Assembly (NCBI RefSeq): GCF_014195535.1
Contig: NZ_JACIBY010000006.1
Span: forward strand, 124,001-188,000
Direction: 5' to 3'
DNA: 64,000 nucleotides
DNA from: Runella defluvii
GTDB taxonomy: Bacteria > Bacteroidota > Bacteroidia > Cytophagales > Spirosomataceae
Both the position numbers and the translations under genes were made by a program. Of this stretch, positions 52,666 through 62,083 are shown piece by piece. Numbering within the stretch: position 1 is the stretch's first letter; every line of letters starts with the position of its first letter. The notes beneath the pieces were generated by a model, which saw only the letters and a program-made list of their open reading frames with translations, ran no database searches and was not told the origin of the DNA.

Positions 52666-53955
52666 ATGAAAATTAGCACACAAGATCGCATTCAATCGCT
52701 CATTGCCGATTGGACGACCAACCCTCGTTGGAACGGAATTCAGCGCCCATACACGGCAGAAGAAGTAGTTCGTCTAGCGGGTTCGTACCAAATCGAACAC
52801 TCGGTGGCTCGTATGGGCGCTGAAAAATTGTGGAATTTGCTCCAAAATGACCAATGGGTCGCAGGGTTGGGCGCACTCACGGGCAACCAAGCCGTGCAAG
52901 AAGTAGCTGCAGGCATGAAAGCCATTTATCTTTCGGGCTGGCAAGTAGCTGCCGATGCCAATTTAGCAGGGCAAATGTACCCCGACCAAAGCCTTTACCC
53001 TGCCGACAGCGTTCCAGCAGTCGTAAAACGCATCAACAATTCTCTTTTGCGGGCCGACCAAATTCAATCGGTGAGCCATGACGGCAACATCGACTGGCTT
53101 GTCCCTATCGTAGCCGACGCCGAAGCGGGTTTTGGAGGCAATCTCAATGCGTTTGAATTGATGAAACAGATGATTGAGGCGGGAGCATCTGGCGTTCACT
53201 TTGAAGATCAACTTTCTTCGGCAAAAAAATGTGGACACCTAGGCGGGAAAGTATTGGTTCCTACCCAAGAAGCCATCAATAAGCTGGTCGCGGCACGCCT
53301 TGCCACCGATGTCATGGGTGTACCTACGCTGGTTATTGCTCGTACCGATGCCGAGGCCGCCAATCTTATCACATCCGACATCGACGAACGCGATGAGAAA
53401 TTTATCCGCCGCGACTTGGGTCGTACGCCCGAAGGCTTCTACTACGTTCGGAATGGACTTGAACAAGGCATCGATCGTGGGTTGAGTTACGCCCCTTATG
53501 CCGACCTGATTTGGATGGAAACAGGCAACCCCGACTTAGGACTAGCGCGTGAGTTTGCCGAAGCCATCCGCAGTCAGTTTCCTGATAAATTGTTGGCCTA
53601 CAATTGCTCACCGTCGTTCAACTGGGCGAAATTTATGGACGAAAAGCAAATGCTTAACTTCCGTGAAAAGATTGCAGAAATGGGGTATAAATTCCAATTC
53701 ATTACTTTGGCAGGCTTCCACGCCCTCAATACGGCCATGTTTGAGTTATCGTCGGCTTACGTAGAACGCGGAATGGCTGGTTTCTCAGAACTACAACAAC
53801 GTGAATTTGCGCTCCAAGCTAAAGGCTTTAAAGCCGTGAAACACCAAGCTTTTGTGGGGACAGGCTATTTTGATGCGGTTCAAAATACCGTAACCGCGGG
53901 TACTTCTGCTACTGTCGCCATGAAGGGCTCGACCGAAGAAGAACAGTTTCATTAG
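52666..53955 (+). CDS. aceA: Isocitrate lyase (glyoxylate shunt)
   Basis: Splits isocitrate into succinate and glyoxylate. The 429-residue protein has the catalytic loop [16 protein letters not shown] with Cys189, the metal and substrate region [15 protein letters not shown] (Asp151, Glu153), [12 protein letters not shown], and [12 protein letters not shown] near 316-327. Length is normal for the bacterial short form. It is cotranscribed with aceB. Downstream lie hairpin repeats and a terminator rather than another gene, so the operon ends here; no AceK kinase is present in the window. Confidence 0.97.
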   Translation: MKISTQDRIQSLIADWTTNPRWNGIQRPYTAEEVVRLAGSYQIEHSVARMGAEKLWNLLQNDQWVAGLGALTGNQAVQEVAAGMKAIYLSGWQVAADANLAGQMYPDQSLYPADSVPAVVKRINNSLLRADQIQSVSHDGNIDWLVPIVADAEAGFGGNLNAFELMKQMIEAGASGVHFEDQLSSAKKCGHLGGKVLVPTQEAINKLVAARLATDVMGVPTLVIARTDAEAANLITSDIDERDEKFIRRDLGRTPEGFYYVRNGLEQGIDRGLSYAPYADLIWMETGNPDLGLAREFAEAIRSQFPDKLLAYNCSPSFNWAKFMDEKQMLNFREKIAEMGYKFQFITLAGFHALNTAMFELSSAYVERGMAGFSELQQREFALQAKGFKAVKHQAFVGTGYFDAVQNTVTAGTSATVAMKGSTEEEQFH

Positions 53956-53961
53956 CAGCCT

Positions 53962-54075
53962 GACTTTCCAAGTTTGGATTTCAGCAAACAACGCAACTTG
54001 GAAAGTCTAGCCACTGAAGGCTTTCCAAGTTTGAGTTTCGACAAACAACGCAACTTGGAAAGTCTAGTCACTGAA
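53962..54075. repeat. Two tandem 57-bp hairpin repeats
   Basis: Copies at 53962-54018 and 54019-54075 differ at a few positions. Each has a 13-bp inverted repeat: GACTTTCCAAGTT pairs with AACTTGGAAAGTC in copy 1 (53962-53974 with 53995-54007), and copy 2 has one G-T wobble. The first follows 6 bp after the aceA stop and may aid termination. Confidence 0.8.
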
Positions 54076-54120
54076 TTTGTGTATATAATTCAGGGATTTC
54101 GTTTAGGGTAAATGGTTTGA

Positions 54121-54154
54121 AAGCAGGCAACAATTCCGTTGTCTGCTTTTTTTT
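54121..54154 (+). terminator. Rho-independent terminator downstream of aceA
   Basis: A 12-bp stem (54121-54132 with 54139-54150, one wobble, AAAGCAGGCAAC type) followed by a T-run. Confidence 0.75.
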
Positions 54155-54265
54155 CTACAAACGTTGAGCATCTACAAACGTTGAGCCTCTGCCGAGGCTA
54201 CTTTTGAATTCCTTAAATCTCCACAAACGTTGAGCATCTACAAACGTTGAGCCTCTGCCGAGGCT
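54155..54265. repeat. Direct repeat pair with nested 17-bp doublets
   Basis: A 45-bp unit at 54155-54199 recurs at 54221-54265 (period 66) with one base difference. Each unit holds ACAAACGTTGAGC twice, 17 bp apart, then a small hairpin AGCCTCTGCCGAGGCT. No function evident. Confidence 0.8.
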
Positions 54266-54442
54266 GTTTGAAATTTCTCAAAAGCTTTTGTCTGCGCGCT
54301 AATGGTGGGGGTTCTTTCAGACGGTTTAGCCAAAATTTTACACGGCTTAGCGACAAAATTGGCAGGCTAACCGAAGATTTTTTCAGGGCTTTGGAGCTCT
54401 TCCCCAATTTTGCAGCGTCAAATTTTTAAACACATACAAGCC

Positions 54443-55480
54443 ATGAAAACAAACAAATCAGTACGTTCAATGTTCAACACAATTTCCAAAAAAGCCCTTT
54501 TAATCGCCATTTTAGGCGTTTCTCTCTTCGTTGTAAGCTGCCAAGAACCAAATGCAGAGGTAGCTCCAGCCCCCCACAAAATCACCGCTAGTGCCCGCCT
54601 TGCTACCGACGCCATCGCCGTTGCAACCAACGACACCGTTTATAATGTCACCTTCCAAAATGCCAAAGGATTAACGCTTACTGCCAAGCTATACGTACCT
54701 GCCCTCCAACCTGGCGAGCAGATTCCTGCCATGGTTGTGATGCACGGATGCGGCGGAATGTGGTCAAACGATAACGTAGCTGCCAACAAAATGAAAACCA
54801 ATTTCAACGAATGGGCAGCCGATTTTACTACGAAGAAAATTGCGTCATTATTTATCGACAGCTACACCAATCGCCTTGAAAATAGTCAGCCAATCGTGGA
54901 GTTTTGCGGCCGTACTCCACTCAACGATAGCATCTGCTCTCCTGCCTACGAACGCACCTACGATGCCTACGCTGGTTTGGCTTATTTGCGTACCTTGCCT
55001 TACGTTCAAGGAAGTCGAATTGGGTTAATGGGCTTCTCTCACGGAGGTTCTACGACCATGGCAGCACTTGTCAATACCACATTAGTCACCAAAAGCCAGT
55101 GGACAGTTTGGTATCAAAATAAGACTTACAATGTCGCTGCTCCCGTTGCTCGTCCTGCCCAAGGTGGATTCAAAACGGCCGTTGCTTATTATCCTGGAGG
55201 TGGGTTCTTTAGCTATTTTGGAAGTGTTTCGGATGCAACCAAAGGCAAGTACATCAACTACGCCCCGCTGTTGATTCTGATTGGGAAAAACGATGATTTG
55301 CTTCCTGCCACCCAAGTACAATACGACCGTGCCAAATTAAACGGTGCAGGAACAAGCATTGAATTGGTGACTTACGAAAACGCCAACCACTCTTTCGACG
55401 AAAAAACAACGGGTGACGACGCCGTTGCCAAAGCCGCTGCTCGTACCAAAGTTTCAAGCTGGTTAGCGGCGACTTTGTAA
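54443..55480 (+). CDS. Secreted dienelactone hydrolase-family lipoprotein
   Basis: Alpha/beta-hydrolase of 345 residues from the ATG at 54443; a later ATG at 54470 is also possible. The N-terminus leads to a lipobox (LFVVSC), so it is a lipoprotein with a tail of about 45 residues. The catalytic triad is visible as GFSHGGSTTMAAL (nucleophile Ser), ILIGKNDDLLPA (Asp) and NHSFDE (His). VVMHGCGGMW is the oxyanion-hole strand. The family hydrolyses small esters or lactones; the true substrate is unknown. It is a single-gene unit between the repeat region and the convergent accC. Confidence 0.85.
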   Translation: MKTNKSVRSMFNTISKKALLIAILGVSLFVVSCQEPNAEVAPAPHKITASARLATDAIAVATNDTVYNVTFQNAKGLTLTAKLYVPALQPGEQIPAMVVMHGCGGMWSNDNVAANKMKTNFNEWAADFTTKKIASLFIDSYTNRLENSQPIVEFCGRTPLNDSICSPAYERTYDAYAGLAYLRTLPYVQGSRIGLMGFSHGGSTTMAALVNTTLVTKSQWTVWYQNKTYNVAAPVARPAQGGFKTAVAYYPGGGFFSYFGSVSDATKGKYINYAPLLILIGKNDDLLPATQVQYDRAKLNGAGTSIELVTYENANHSFDEKTTGDDAVAKAAARTKVSSWLAATL

Positions 55481-55505
55481 TCCTAATTGGGATAACGACA
55501 TGAAA

Positions 55506-55529
55506 AAAGCGGGCCATACAGCCCGCTTT
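55506..55529. terminator. Bidirectional terminator between DLH gene and accC
   Basis: A perfect 9-bp GC-rich stem (AAAGCGGGC at 55506-55514, GCCCGCTTT at 55521-55529) with a 6-nt loop in the gap between convergent genes. Confidence 0.75.
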
Positions 55530-55571
55530 CCATGTTTATTTTAAGCAACGGAAACACCGTTTTGTGCTTTA

Positions 55572-56915
55572 TTACAAACCACTAAAATCAAATGTTTCGA
55601 GGTATTTTGTCGTAAACATTCCCGATTGGAAGCCTGCATCGTCCATCAAGCGAATGTGGAAAGGAATCGTTGTTTTGATACCTTCAATTACAAACTCTTG
55701 CAAGGCACGCTTCATACGCGTTGTTACTTCTTCCCGCGACTGTCCACTCACAATTACTTTCGCAATCATTGAGTCGTAGTTTGGTGGGATGGTATAACCT
55801 GCATACACGTGGCTGTCGATACGAACACCGTGTCCTCCAGGGAAATGCAACTGCGTAATTTTTCCTGGGCTTGGGCGGAAACCGTTGGCAGGGTCTTCGG
55901 CGTTGATACGGCACTCCATTGCATATAGCTTTGGAGAGTAATTTTGGCCCGAAATACGCTCACCAGCAGCTACTTTGATTTGCTCCTTAATAAGGTCAAA
56001 ATCAGTCACTTCCTCCGTAATTGGGTGTTCTACCTGAATACGCGTGTTCATTTCCATGAAATAAAACTCGCCGTATTTGTCCACCAAAAACTCAATCGTT
56101 CCTGCGCCTTCGTAGGCAATCGCTGAGGCACCACGGATAGCCGCTTCGCCCATGCGCTCACGAAGCTCGGGAGATACAATTGGTGATGGCGTTTCTTCAA
56201 CCAATTTTTGGTGACGACGCTGAATCGAGCAATCTCGCTCCGAAAGGTGGCAAACGGTGCCATATTGGTCACCTACTACCTGAATTTCGATGTGGCGTGG
56301 CTCTTCTACAAACTTCTCAAGGTACAAGCCATCGTTTCCGAAGGCTGCTCCTGATTCCATTTTTGCGTCGTCCCATGCTTTCTGAAATTCACTTTCGTCT
56401 TTGATAATCCGCATCCCACGGCCACCACCACCCGCAGTGGCTTTGACAATCACAGGATAACCGATTCCTTTCGCAAGTTCTTTTCCTTCTTCAACCGATT
56501 CCAATAACCCTTCTGAACCAGGAATTACGGGAACTCCAGCGGCTTTCATCGTTGCTTTGGCGGTTGACTTATCCCCCATGAAATTGATTTGCTCGGCCGT
56601 TGCTCCGATAAATTTGATACCGTATTCGGCACAAATTCGCGAAAACTCAGCGTTTTCTGACAAAAACCCGTATCCAGGGTGAATGGCATCCGCATTGGTA
56701 ATTTCTGCGGCAGAAATTATATTGGGAATACTCAAATATGATTGGCGGCTTGGTGGAGGCCCAATACAAACAGCCTCATCAGCAAAGCGAACGTGAAGGC
56801 TATCACGATCTGCTGTGGAATACACAGCGACTGTTTTTATGCCCATTTCGCGGCAAGTACGGATAATGCGCAATGCAATCTCCCCGCGATTGGCGATTAG
56901 TATTTTCTTGAACAT
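55572..56915 (-). CDS. accC: Acetyl-CoA carboxylase, biotin carboxylase subunit
   Basis: ATP-dependent carboxylation of the biotin on AccB, first step of fatty acid synthesis. The 447-residue protein has the N-terminal [20 protein letters not shown], the ATP-grasp glycine loop [33 protein letters not shown]-type block, [32 protein letters not shown] with the metal-binding Glu residues, and the C-terminal [26 protein letters not shown]. It is 16 bp downstream of accB, in an operon. Confidence 0.97.
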   Translation of the reverse strand: MFKKILIANRGEIALRIIRTCREMGIKTVAVYSTADRDSLHVRFADEAVCIGPPPSRQSYLSIPNIISAAEITNADAIHPGYGFLSENAEFSRICAEYGIKFIGATAEQINFMGDKSTAKATMKAAGVPVIPGSEGLLESVEEGKELAKGIGYPVIVKATAGGGGRGMRIIKDESEFQKAWDDAKMESGAAFGNDGLYLEKFVEEPRHIEIQVVGDQYGTVCHLSERDCSIQRRHQKLVEETPSPIVSPELRERMGEAAIRGASAIAYEGAGTIEFLVDKYGEFYFMEMNTRIQVEHPITEEVTDFDLIKEQIKVAAGERISGQNYSPKLYAMECRINAEDPANGFRPSPGKITQLHFPGGHGVRIDSHVYAGYTIPPNYDSMIAKVIVSGQSREEVTTRMKRALQEFVIEGIKTTIPFHIRLMDDAGFQSGMFTTKYLETFDFSGL

Positions 56916-56931
56916 GAGTTTTTGGAAATTG

Positions 56932-57405
56932 TTAAGCAGGCTCTACCAAGAACAATGGTTGGTCGTATTCTACAGGCGTAGCATTTTCAACCAATACTTT
57001 TACGATACGACCTGATACTTCCGATTCGATTTCGTTGAAAAGCTTCATCGCTTCTACAATACAAACCACTTTTCCAGTTGCAACTTCGTCGCCTACTTCT
57101 ACAAACGAAGGTTTATCTGGTCCGCCCGAACGGTAGAAAGTACCAATCATTGGTGATTTGATGGTCAAATACTTCGATTCATCCGCTTTGGCAGGAGCTG
57201 CTGCTGCTGGCGCAGGAGTAGCAACTACTGGAGCTGGAGCGGCGGCCACTGGTGCTACGGCTACTGGAGCAGGGGCTGCGGCAACCACGGTAGTCACGGC
57301 GTTGCGCTTTACGCTTACCTTAAACTCACCAGTTTCGATGTTTACTTCGTCTAAGCTTGAGTGAGCGATGAAATCGAGTAGTTTTTGAATGTCTTTAATT
57401 TCCAT
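56932..57405 (-). CDS. accB: Acetyl-CoA carboxylase, biotin carboxyl carrier protein
   Basis: Carries biotin between the carboxylase and the transferase. The 157-residue protein has an N-terminal helical domain ([24 protein letters not shown]), a flexible Ala/Pro/Val linker (about 38-72), and a biotinyl domain with Lys121 in [12 protein letters not shown]. Normal BCCP layout. It follows efp by 36 bp and precedes accC by 16 bp. Confidence 0.97.
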   Translation of the reverse strand: MEIKDIQKLLDFIAHSSLDEVNIETGEFKVSVKRNAVTTVVAAAPAPVAVAPVAAAPAPVVATPAPAAAAPAKADESKYLTIKSPMIGTFYRSGGPDKPSFVEVGDEVATGKVVCIVEAMKLFNEIESEVSGRIVKVLVENATPVEYDQPLFLVEPA

Positions 57406-57441
57406 TGTTGTTTGAAGTTAGGTTTTTTGGAGACTTACGTC

Positions 57442-58005
57442 TTACTTAACGCGTTCTGAGTACTCTCTGGTAGCCGTTTTGATGCGGATTTTATCACCTT
57501 GTTCGATAAACATAGGCACCATGATACGCGCTCCCGTTTCTACTTCTACTGCCTTGCGAGGGTTGTTGGCAGTATCGCCTTTAATGCCTGGCTCTGCATA
57601 TACTACTTCCAAGTCAACTGTGGCTGGAAGTTCGCACGTAAGGGGTGCTTCGTTTTCAGTATTCAATAAAATTTCTACCACTTGGCCTTCTTTCATCAAG
57701 TCAGCCCCGTCAACCAATTTTTCGTCGATTGAAATTTGCTCAAACGATTCATTGTCCATAAAGTTGAAGCCAGCTTCGTCCTTGTACAAGAATTGAAACT
57801 CTCGGCGCTCTACGCGCACAGGGTAGATTGCCACCCCTGAGTTAAAGGTATTGTCCAACACTTTACCACTGGTAAGGCTTTTAAGTTTTGTACGTACAAA
57901 AGCCGCCCCTTTACCTGGTTTAACGTGTTGAAACTCGACAATTTGAAACAAATCGTGGTTAAAATTAATTACTAATCCATTACGGATGTCTGCAGTTGTT
58001 GCCAT
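57442..58005 (-). CDS. efp: Elongation factor P
   Basis: Ribosome factor that relieves stalling at consecutive prolines. The protein has 187 residues and three beta-domains (KOW-like, OB, C-terminal). The tip loop is VKPGKGAAF with Lys32 as the position modified in other bacteria; whether it is modified here is unknown (no epmA gene is seen in the window). Same direction as fabH, 94 bp downstream of it. Confidence 0.97.
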   Translation of the reverse strand: MATTADIRNGLVINFNHDLFQIVEFQHVKPGKGAAFVRTKLKSLTSGKVLDNTFNSGVAIYPVRVERREFQFLYKDEAGFNFMDNESFEQISIDEKLVDGADLMKEGQVVEILLNTENEAPLTCELPATVDLEVVYAEPGIKGDTANNPRKAVEVETGARIMVPMFIEQGDKIRIKTATREYSERVK

Positions 58006-58099
58006 TTTAGTATGAATCGTTAATTCATTAGATTGAAGGCCACGAATAACCCTAGCCTTTTATCGAAATTTGATTTTTGAGAATTGAGAAGTTCCCTCG

Positions 58100-59089
58100 T
58101 TAATACGCCCATTTTACATATACCGAACCCCACGTAAAGCCTCCTCCAAAGGCGGCAAAAATGAGATTATCGCCTTTGTTAAGTTGCGATTCATAATCCC
58201 ATAAGCACAAAGGAATGGTTGCCGCAGTCGTGTTTCCGTATTTATGAATGTTCAGCATCACTTTGTCCATCCCGACTTTCATGCGGTTGGCCGTTGCGGA
58301 AATGATGCGTTTGTTGGCTTGGTGAGGTACCAACCACGCCACATCGTCGCCTGAGAGGTGGTTACGCTCCATGATTTCAGCCGCAACGTCGGCCATATTG
58401 GTGACGGCAAACTTAAATACCGACTGACCATCTTGGTAGGCATAGTGCCAGCGCTTGTCGATTGTTTCGTGCGTGGGCGGGAAGCGGCTTCCTCCTGCTT
58501 TTTGGTGCAAGAATGGCTGACCAGCTCCGTCTGATTTGATAATGGTATCTAAAATTCCGAGTCCTTCGGTGTTCGGTTCGAGCAAAACAGCGCCTGCTCC
58601 ATCCCCAAACAACACGCAGGTCGTACGGTCGGTGTAGTCAATAATAGCCGACATTTTATCCGCTCCTACCACAATCACTTTTTTGTATTTACCCGTTTCG
58701 ATAAACTGCGAACCCACCGTCAGGGCATAAATAAAGCCCGAGCAAGCCGCCTGAATATCAAAACTTCCAATAGACTTAATACCCACCATGTCGCAGATGA
58801 GATTGGCTGTACTCGGAAATACAAAATCGGGAGTAGTTGTTGCACAAATCAACAAGTCAATATCACCTGCCGCAGTGTTTGTTTTGGCCAAAAGCCCTTT
58901 TACTGCTTCGGCGGCCATGTGGGATGTACCCAGTCCTTCGCCTTTGAGGATATGCCGTTCTTTAATACCTGTACGGGCCGTAATCCACTCGTCGTTGGTA
59001 TCTACCATTTTCTCCAACTCAGCGTTGGTTAGTACATAATCGGGTAAGTATCCTTGTATCCCCGTAATAGCCGCGCGAATTTGACTCAT
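58100..59089 (-). CDS. fabH: Beta-ketoacyl-ACP synthase III
   Basis: Starts fatty acid chains by condensing acetyl-CoA with malonyl-ACP. The 329-residue protein has the active Cys116 in IQAACSGF, the histidine in [11 protein letters not shown], and the Asn in [20 protein letters not shown] near the N-terminus is typical. It is co-directional with plsX upstream (gap 69 bp), the common pairing. Branched or straight starter preference cannot be told. Confidence 0.97.
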   Translation of the reverse strand: MSQIRAAITGIQGYLPDYVLTNAELEKMVDTNDEWITARTGIKERHILKGEGLGTSHMAAEAVKGLLAKTNTAAGDIDLLICATTTPDFVFPSTANLICDMVGIKSIGSFDIQAACSGFIYALTVGSQFIETGKYKKVIVVGADKMSAIIDYTDRTTCVLFGDGAGAVLLEPNTEGLGILDTIIKSDGAGQPFLHQKAGGSRFPPTHETIDKRWHYAYQDGQSVFKFAVTNMADVAAEIMERNHLSGDDVAWLVPHQANKRIISATANRMKVGMDKVMLNIHKYGNTTAATIPLCLWDYESQLNKGDNLIFAAFGGGFTWGSVYVKWAY

Positions 59090-59158
59090 TTTTTACTTTG
59101 ATATAAGTGATTAGGTCTCACCTCTTTATAACTCAGAGGGACGACGATAAAGGTGGTT

Positions 59159-60097
59159 TCAACTCAATGCTTTAGCAATATGGACATGGATTTGGGCTTC
59201 CACTTGTTTGCAAGCCCAAGTAATCATGTTTTTGATAGCCGTTGGTGACGAAATACCGTGTGCAATCATCACATTGCCATTTACACCCACGATGCTACTT
59301 CCTCCCACCGCTTCGTAGTTCATTTTGTCGATGTAGTCATCTTTGATACCTCGTTCGCTGGCAACCGTATAAAACGACTCAGCGAGCTTAAAAAGGGCAT
59401 TTCCTGTAAAACCATCCGTAATGATTACGTCGGCCTTGTCATCGAAAAAGTCGCCACCTTCCATGTTACCAACGAAGTTGATACGATTATTTTCTTTCAA
59501 AAGCTGGTGTGCGGCCTGAGCTACGAGCGAGCCTTTTTGCTCTTCTTCACCAATGTTCATCAACGCCACGCGTGGTTTGTCGATGCCAAAGGTATATTGA
59601 GCGTAGATAGAACCAATCACGCCAAATTGTTCGAGCACCTCTGGTTTGCAGTCGGCGTTGGCTCCGATATCAAGCATGGCAGCGTATCCTCCTTTTTTCT
59701 GAGGGACAAGCCCAACAATGGCGGGGCGAATAATGCCTTCAATCGCTTTGATGCTAAACAAAGCGCCTACGTGCATTGCTCCCGTATTGCCTGCGCCACA
59801 AAAGATGTCTATGTTCTTTTCTTTGAGTAACTTAAACCCAATTGAAATGCTCGAATGAGGTTTTTGGGATAAGGCTTTAGTGGGGTGTTCACCCATCTCT
59901 ACCACGTCTTCTGCGTGTACGACCTCAATTTGCGAGCCTTGATAGCCGTACTTAGTCACTAACTGATTGACGATGTCTTGTTTGCCGATTAGCACCAGCT
60001 GGACATTGGTCGGTAAATTAGCCGCTGCTAAGACAGCACCTTCGACAATTGCCTCGGGGGCGAAATCCCCTCCCATTGCATCTATTCCTATTTTCAT
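59159..60097 (-). CDS. plsX: Phosphate acyltransferase PlsX
   Basis: Makes acyl-phosphate from acyl-ACP for phospholipid synthesis. The ATG at 60097 is chosen, as it gives the conserved MKIGIDAMGGDFAPEAIVEG; the frame runs 18 codons further upstream without homology. Length is 312 residues. Conserved blocks: MGEHPTKALSQKPHSSI, FCGAGNTGAM, GYAAMLDIGANADCKPE and VIITDGFTGN. A strong hairpin separates it from rpmF upstream. Confidence 0.96.
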   Translation of the reverse strand: MKIGIDAMGGDFAPEAIVEGAVLAAANLPTNVQLVLIGKQDIVNQLVTKYGYQGSQIEVVHAEDVVEMGEHPTKALSQKPHSSISIGFKLLKEKNIDIFCGAGNTGAMHVGALFSIKAIEGIIRPAIVGLVPQKKGGYAAMLDIGANADCKPEVLEQFGVIGSIYAQYTFGIDKPRVALMNIGEEEQKGSLVAQAAHQLLKENNRINFVGNMEGGDFFDDKADVIITDGFTGNALFKLAESFYTVASERGIKDDYIDKMNYEAVGGSSIVGVNGNVMIAHGISSPTAIKNMITWACKQVEAQIHVHIAKALS

Positions 60098-60159
60098 TTT
60101 TCTATTGTAGGTATTGGGTAGTAAGAGGCTGTAAAAATAGTAGATAAGCAATACTAAAA

Positions 60160-60204
60160 AAGCATTTCATCGCAACTTTCTATACAAGTTGTGATGAAAT
60201 GCTT
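60160..60204 (-). terminator. Strong hairpin between rpmF and plsX
   Basis: A 19-bp stem with one wobble (60160-60178 with 60186-60204) and a 7-nt loop lie after the rpmF stop, followed on the minus strand by TTTTT. It would end most transcripts from yceD-rpmF before plsX. Confidence 0.8.
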
Positions 60205-60225
60205 TCATATACAATGCTTTATAAA

Positions 60226-60417
60226 CTAGACTTTTGCGTAGCCTTCTACTACAACTTTGCCTTTATAAACCAAATTACCCTCAAAAACGTGGGCGCGGTG
60301 CATTACGTGTACTTCGCCTGTTGTTGGGTCAGTAGAAAGAGCCTTGCCCGTCAATGCGTCGTGCGTACGGCGCTTGTCACGGCGTGTGCTTGAGTGTCTT
60401 CGTTTGGGATGTGCCAT
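60226..60417 (-). CDS. rpmF: 50S ribosomal protein L32
   Basis: Small basic protein of 63 residues with MAHPKRRHSSTRRDKRRTHD at its start, the usual L32 opening. The zinc-binding Cys residues of some L32 forms are absent, as in many Bacteroidota. It lies between yceD and plsX, the usual place, with 60 bp to yceD. Confidence 0.97.
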   Translation of the reverse strand: MAHPKRRHSSTRRDKRRTHDALTGKALSTDPTTGEVHVMHRAHVFEGNLVYKGKVVVEGYAKV

Positions 60418-60477
60418 TACCTTATGTCTTTAATTAATTGTTCGTTTGCTATTTATAAATACTTAAAAAAGTGCGTA

Positions 60478-61023
60478 TTAATTGCCTTTTAGCTTTTTTA
60501 GGGCTGCCCAGCGCGGGTCTTTCTCTTCGGGTTCTTCTGGTGTTTCTTCCTCGGGAGTTTGATACACCAAAATTCCGTCAACTTCTTCTTCGTCTTCTAG
60601 TTCCTCCTCGTCGGTTCGGAATCGTGGATGAAGTTTTTTCATTGGCAATGCCAATGCGATGTACTCAAAAATATAACTGGCCACATTGATACGAACCGTG
60701 TCTTGACGAATCAGTTCGATTTCGTCAGAAAGCTGCTCGTTGTGATCGCCAAACTTTAAAATGAGCCGTTCCTGAATGTCCAAAGGTTCTTCAAATACCT
60801 CAAGACTGCGGTCACAAACCAATTCTACTTTTCCAACAATGTGGAAAGTAAGCATCAGCATCGTAGCCGATTTGTCCAGTTTTAAATGGGTTTTAAAGTG
60901 CCCACTTTCAATGAGTTCTTGCTCCAGCTCTTCAAAAAACTCGTTTTTAGACTCAAAATCAAAAACATATTGCTTTTCTTTTAAGCCGTAAATGTCTATG
61001 TCGTACTGTGTTAGCGCTTTCAC
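60478..61023 (-). CDS. yceD: YceD family (DUF177) rRNA accumulation protein
   Basis: Protein of 181 residues of the DUF177 family, needed for 23S rRNA accumulation in E. coli, and commonly next to rpmF. LEEPLDIQERLILKFGD and the preceding LVCDRSLEVFEEPL (with one Cys of the family motif) are recognisable, and the C-terminus is acidic (EEELEDEEEVDG). No ATG is available near the start: translation must use GTG at 61023. A candidate promoter lies just upstream (61044-61075), so this gene heads the operon. Confidence 0.88.
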   Translation of the reverse strand: MKALTQYDIDIYGLKEKQYVFDFESKNEFFEELEQELIESGHFKTHLKLDKSATMLMLTFHIVGKVELVCDRSLEVFEEPLDIQERLILKFGDHNEQLSDEIELIRQDTVRINVASYIFEYIALALPMKKLHPRFRTDEEELEDEEEVDGILVYQTPEEETPEEPEEKDPRWAALKKLKGN

Positions 61024-61043
61024 TTCTCTGTCAAAATGGGCTG

Positions 61044-61075
61044 CAAAGTTAGAATTAATTATTAATATTCACAAG
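61044..61075 (-). promoter_or_regulatory. Candidate promoter of yceD-rpmF
   Basis: On the minus strand, TAACTTTG (61044-61051) fits TAnnTTTG and CTTG (61072-61075) lies 20 nt upstream, the same form as at aceB. The -7 element is 21 bp before the GTG start. Confidence 0.45.
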
Positions 61076-61260
61076 TCAAAAAAAGTTTCTGCTGTTTTTT
61101 AAAGGTTTTTTCCAAAAGCCAGCTGCTTTCTTTTCTTCCAACTACATTATAAACCACTTATCCCGTAAATCGTTCCGTTTATCCTAATCGCGCAACTTTT
61201 TGGGGTCGTTGCTGCATCTTGCTATCGAAATCAGTTCTTAAACTAAACAAATTTATAGCC

Positions 61261-61944
61261 ATGAAAACGTTCATCTTCGCTCTCGCCTTCGCTGCTTCAT
61301 TCAGTGCTTTTGCCCAAAACTCAGACGATTATTCTGAGAAAAAAAATAACTCCAAAGTATATTATACCAAAGGAGGAAATGCCAGCTTGCTCTCATTTGC
61401 CCAAGTTACCCGCGACGGTGAAGAGGTATCTTCTATCCCACGTTTTACGATGTTTGTCAACATTGGCACCAACGCCAACGTCGATTTAGGGAACCACTTG
61501 GGCCTTTTTGCAGGTTTGAACTTGACTAACATCGGGATGATTACTGAAGAAACAATCGTTGGCACCGTCAAAACCGACGTCTTTAAATACAAACAACGGG
61601 TGTATGCTTTGGGGGTTCCTGTGGGTATCAAAATCGGCGACCTTCGTAAGTTCTATGTCTATGGTGGTGCCGAAGCCGCCTATGCTATTAACTTCAAACA
61701 AAAGACATTTATCAACGGCGAAAAAGTTGATAAGTTCAACGAGTGGTTTAGCAATCGGTCTAACCCTTTTATGCCTGCCGTTTTTGCAGGATTCCAAACC
61801 AAACAAGGTTTTGGATTGAAGGTTCAGTATTATCTCACTGATTTTTTGAATCCTGATTTTTCAGAAAATGGCGTAAAACCTTATGCCAACACAGAGTCAA
61901 AAATTTTCTTTGTGACCTTAGGCTATAACTTCGGAAAGAAATAG
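61261..61944 (+). CDS. Outer-membrane beta-barrel protein
   Basis: Protein of 227 residues from the ATG at 61261, which starts a clear signal peptide (MKTFIFALAFAASFSAFAQ); the frame extends 14 codons upstream without signal character. The rest has amphipathic strands (FTMFVNIGTNANVDLGNHLGLFAGLNL, RVYALGVPVGIKIG, KFYVYGGAEAAYAINFKQ, FGLKVQYYLTDFLNP) and ends in FFVTLGYNFGKK with an aromatic residue in the last strand, so a PorT- or OmpW-like small barrel. No named family. It is a single-gene unit. Confidence 0.7.
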   Translation: MKTFIFALAFAASFSAFAQNSDDYSEKKNNSKVYYTKGGNASLLSFAQVTRDGEEVSSIPRFTMFVNIGTNANVDLGNHLGLFAGLNLTNIGMITEETIVGTVKTDVFKYKQRVYALGVPVGIKIGDLRKFYVYGGAEAAYAINFKQKTFINGEKVDKFNEWFSNRSNPFMPAVFAGFQTKQGFGLKVQYYLTDFLNPDFSENGVKPYANTESKIFFVTLGYNFGKK

Positions 61945-61998
61945 AATTTTGCGTCAGAGACGTTTGTCTCAAATCACAGTTTGGCGCAAAAGAAAAAG

Positions 61999-62032
61999 GG
62001 GGCTTGAAACTCAGCTTTGAGATTCAAGCCCC
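61999..62032. terminator. Bidirectional terminator between convergent genes
   Basis: A 15-bp stem with one mismatch (61999-62013 with 62018-62032) and 4-nt loop in the gap between the barrel gene and the MFS gene. Confidence 0.75.
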
Positions 62033-62083
62033 TTCTCTATTTTACTCATTCGTAATTCCCAATTCCCTCATTCGTAATTCGCC

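Larger units (their letters stand above)
53956..54442. other. Gene-free region with tandem repeats after aceA
   Basis: 487 bp with no gene found. It contains two 57-bp tandem hairpin repeats (53962-54075), a terminator (54121-54154) and two copies of a 45-bp repeat (54155-54199, 54221-54265), each with a nested doublet of a 17-bp unit. The rest (54266-54442) is the leader of the lipoprotein gene. Confidence 0.7.

Noticed and set aside
54155-54265. CRISPR array
   Set aside because: Repeats are nested 17-bp doublets in two 45-bp units with one short gap; there is no regular spacer length, no cas gene, and too few units.
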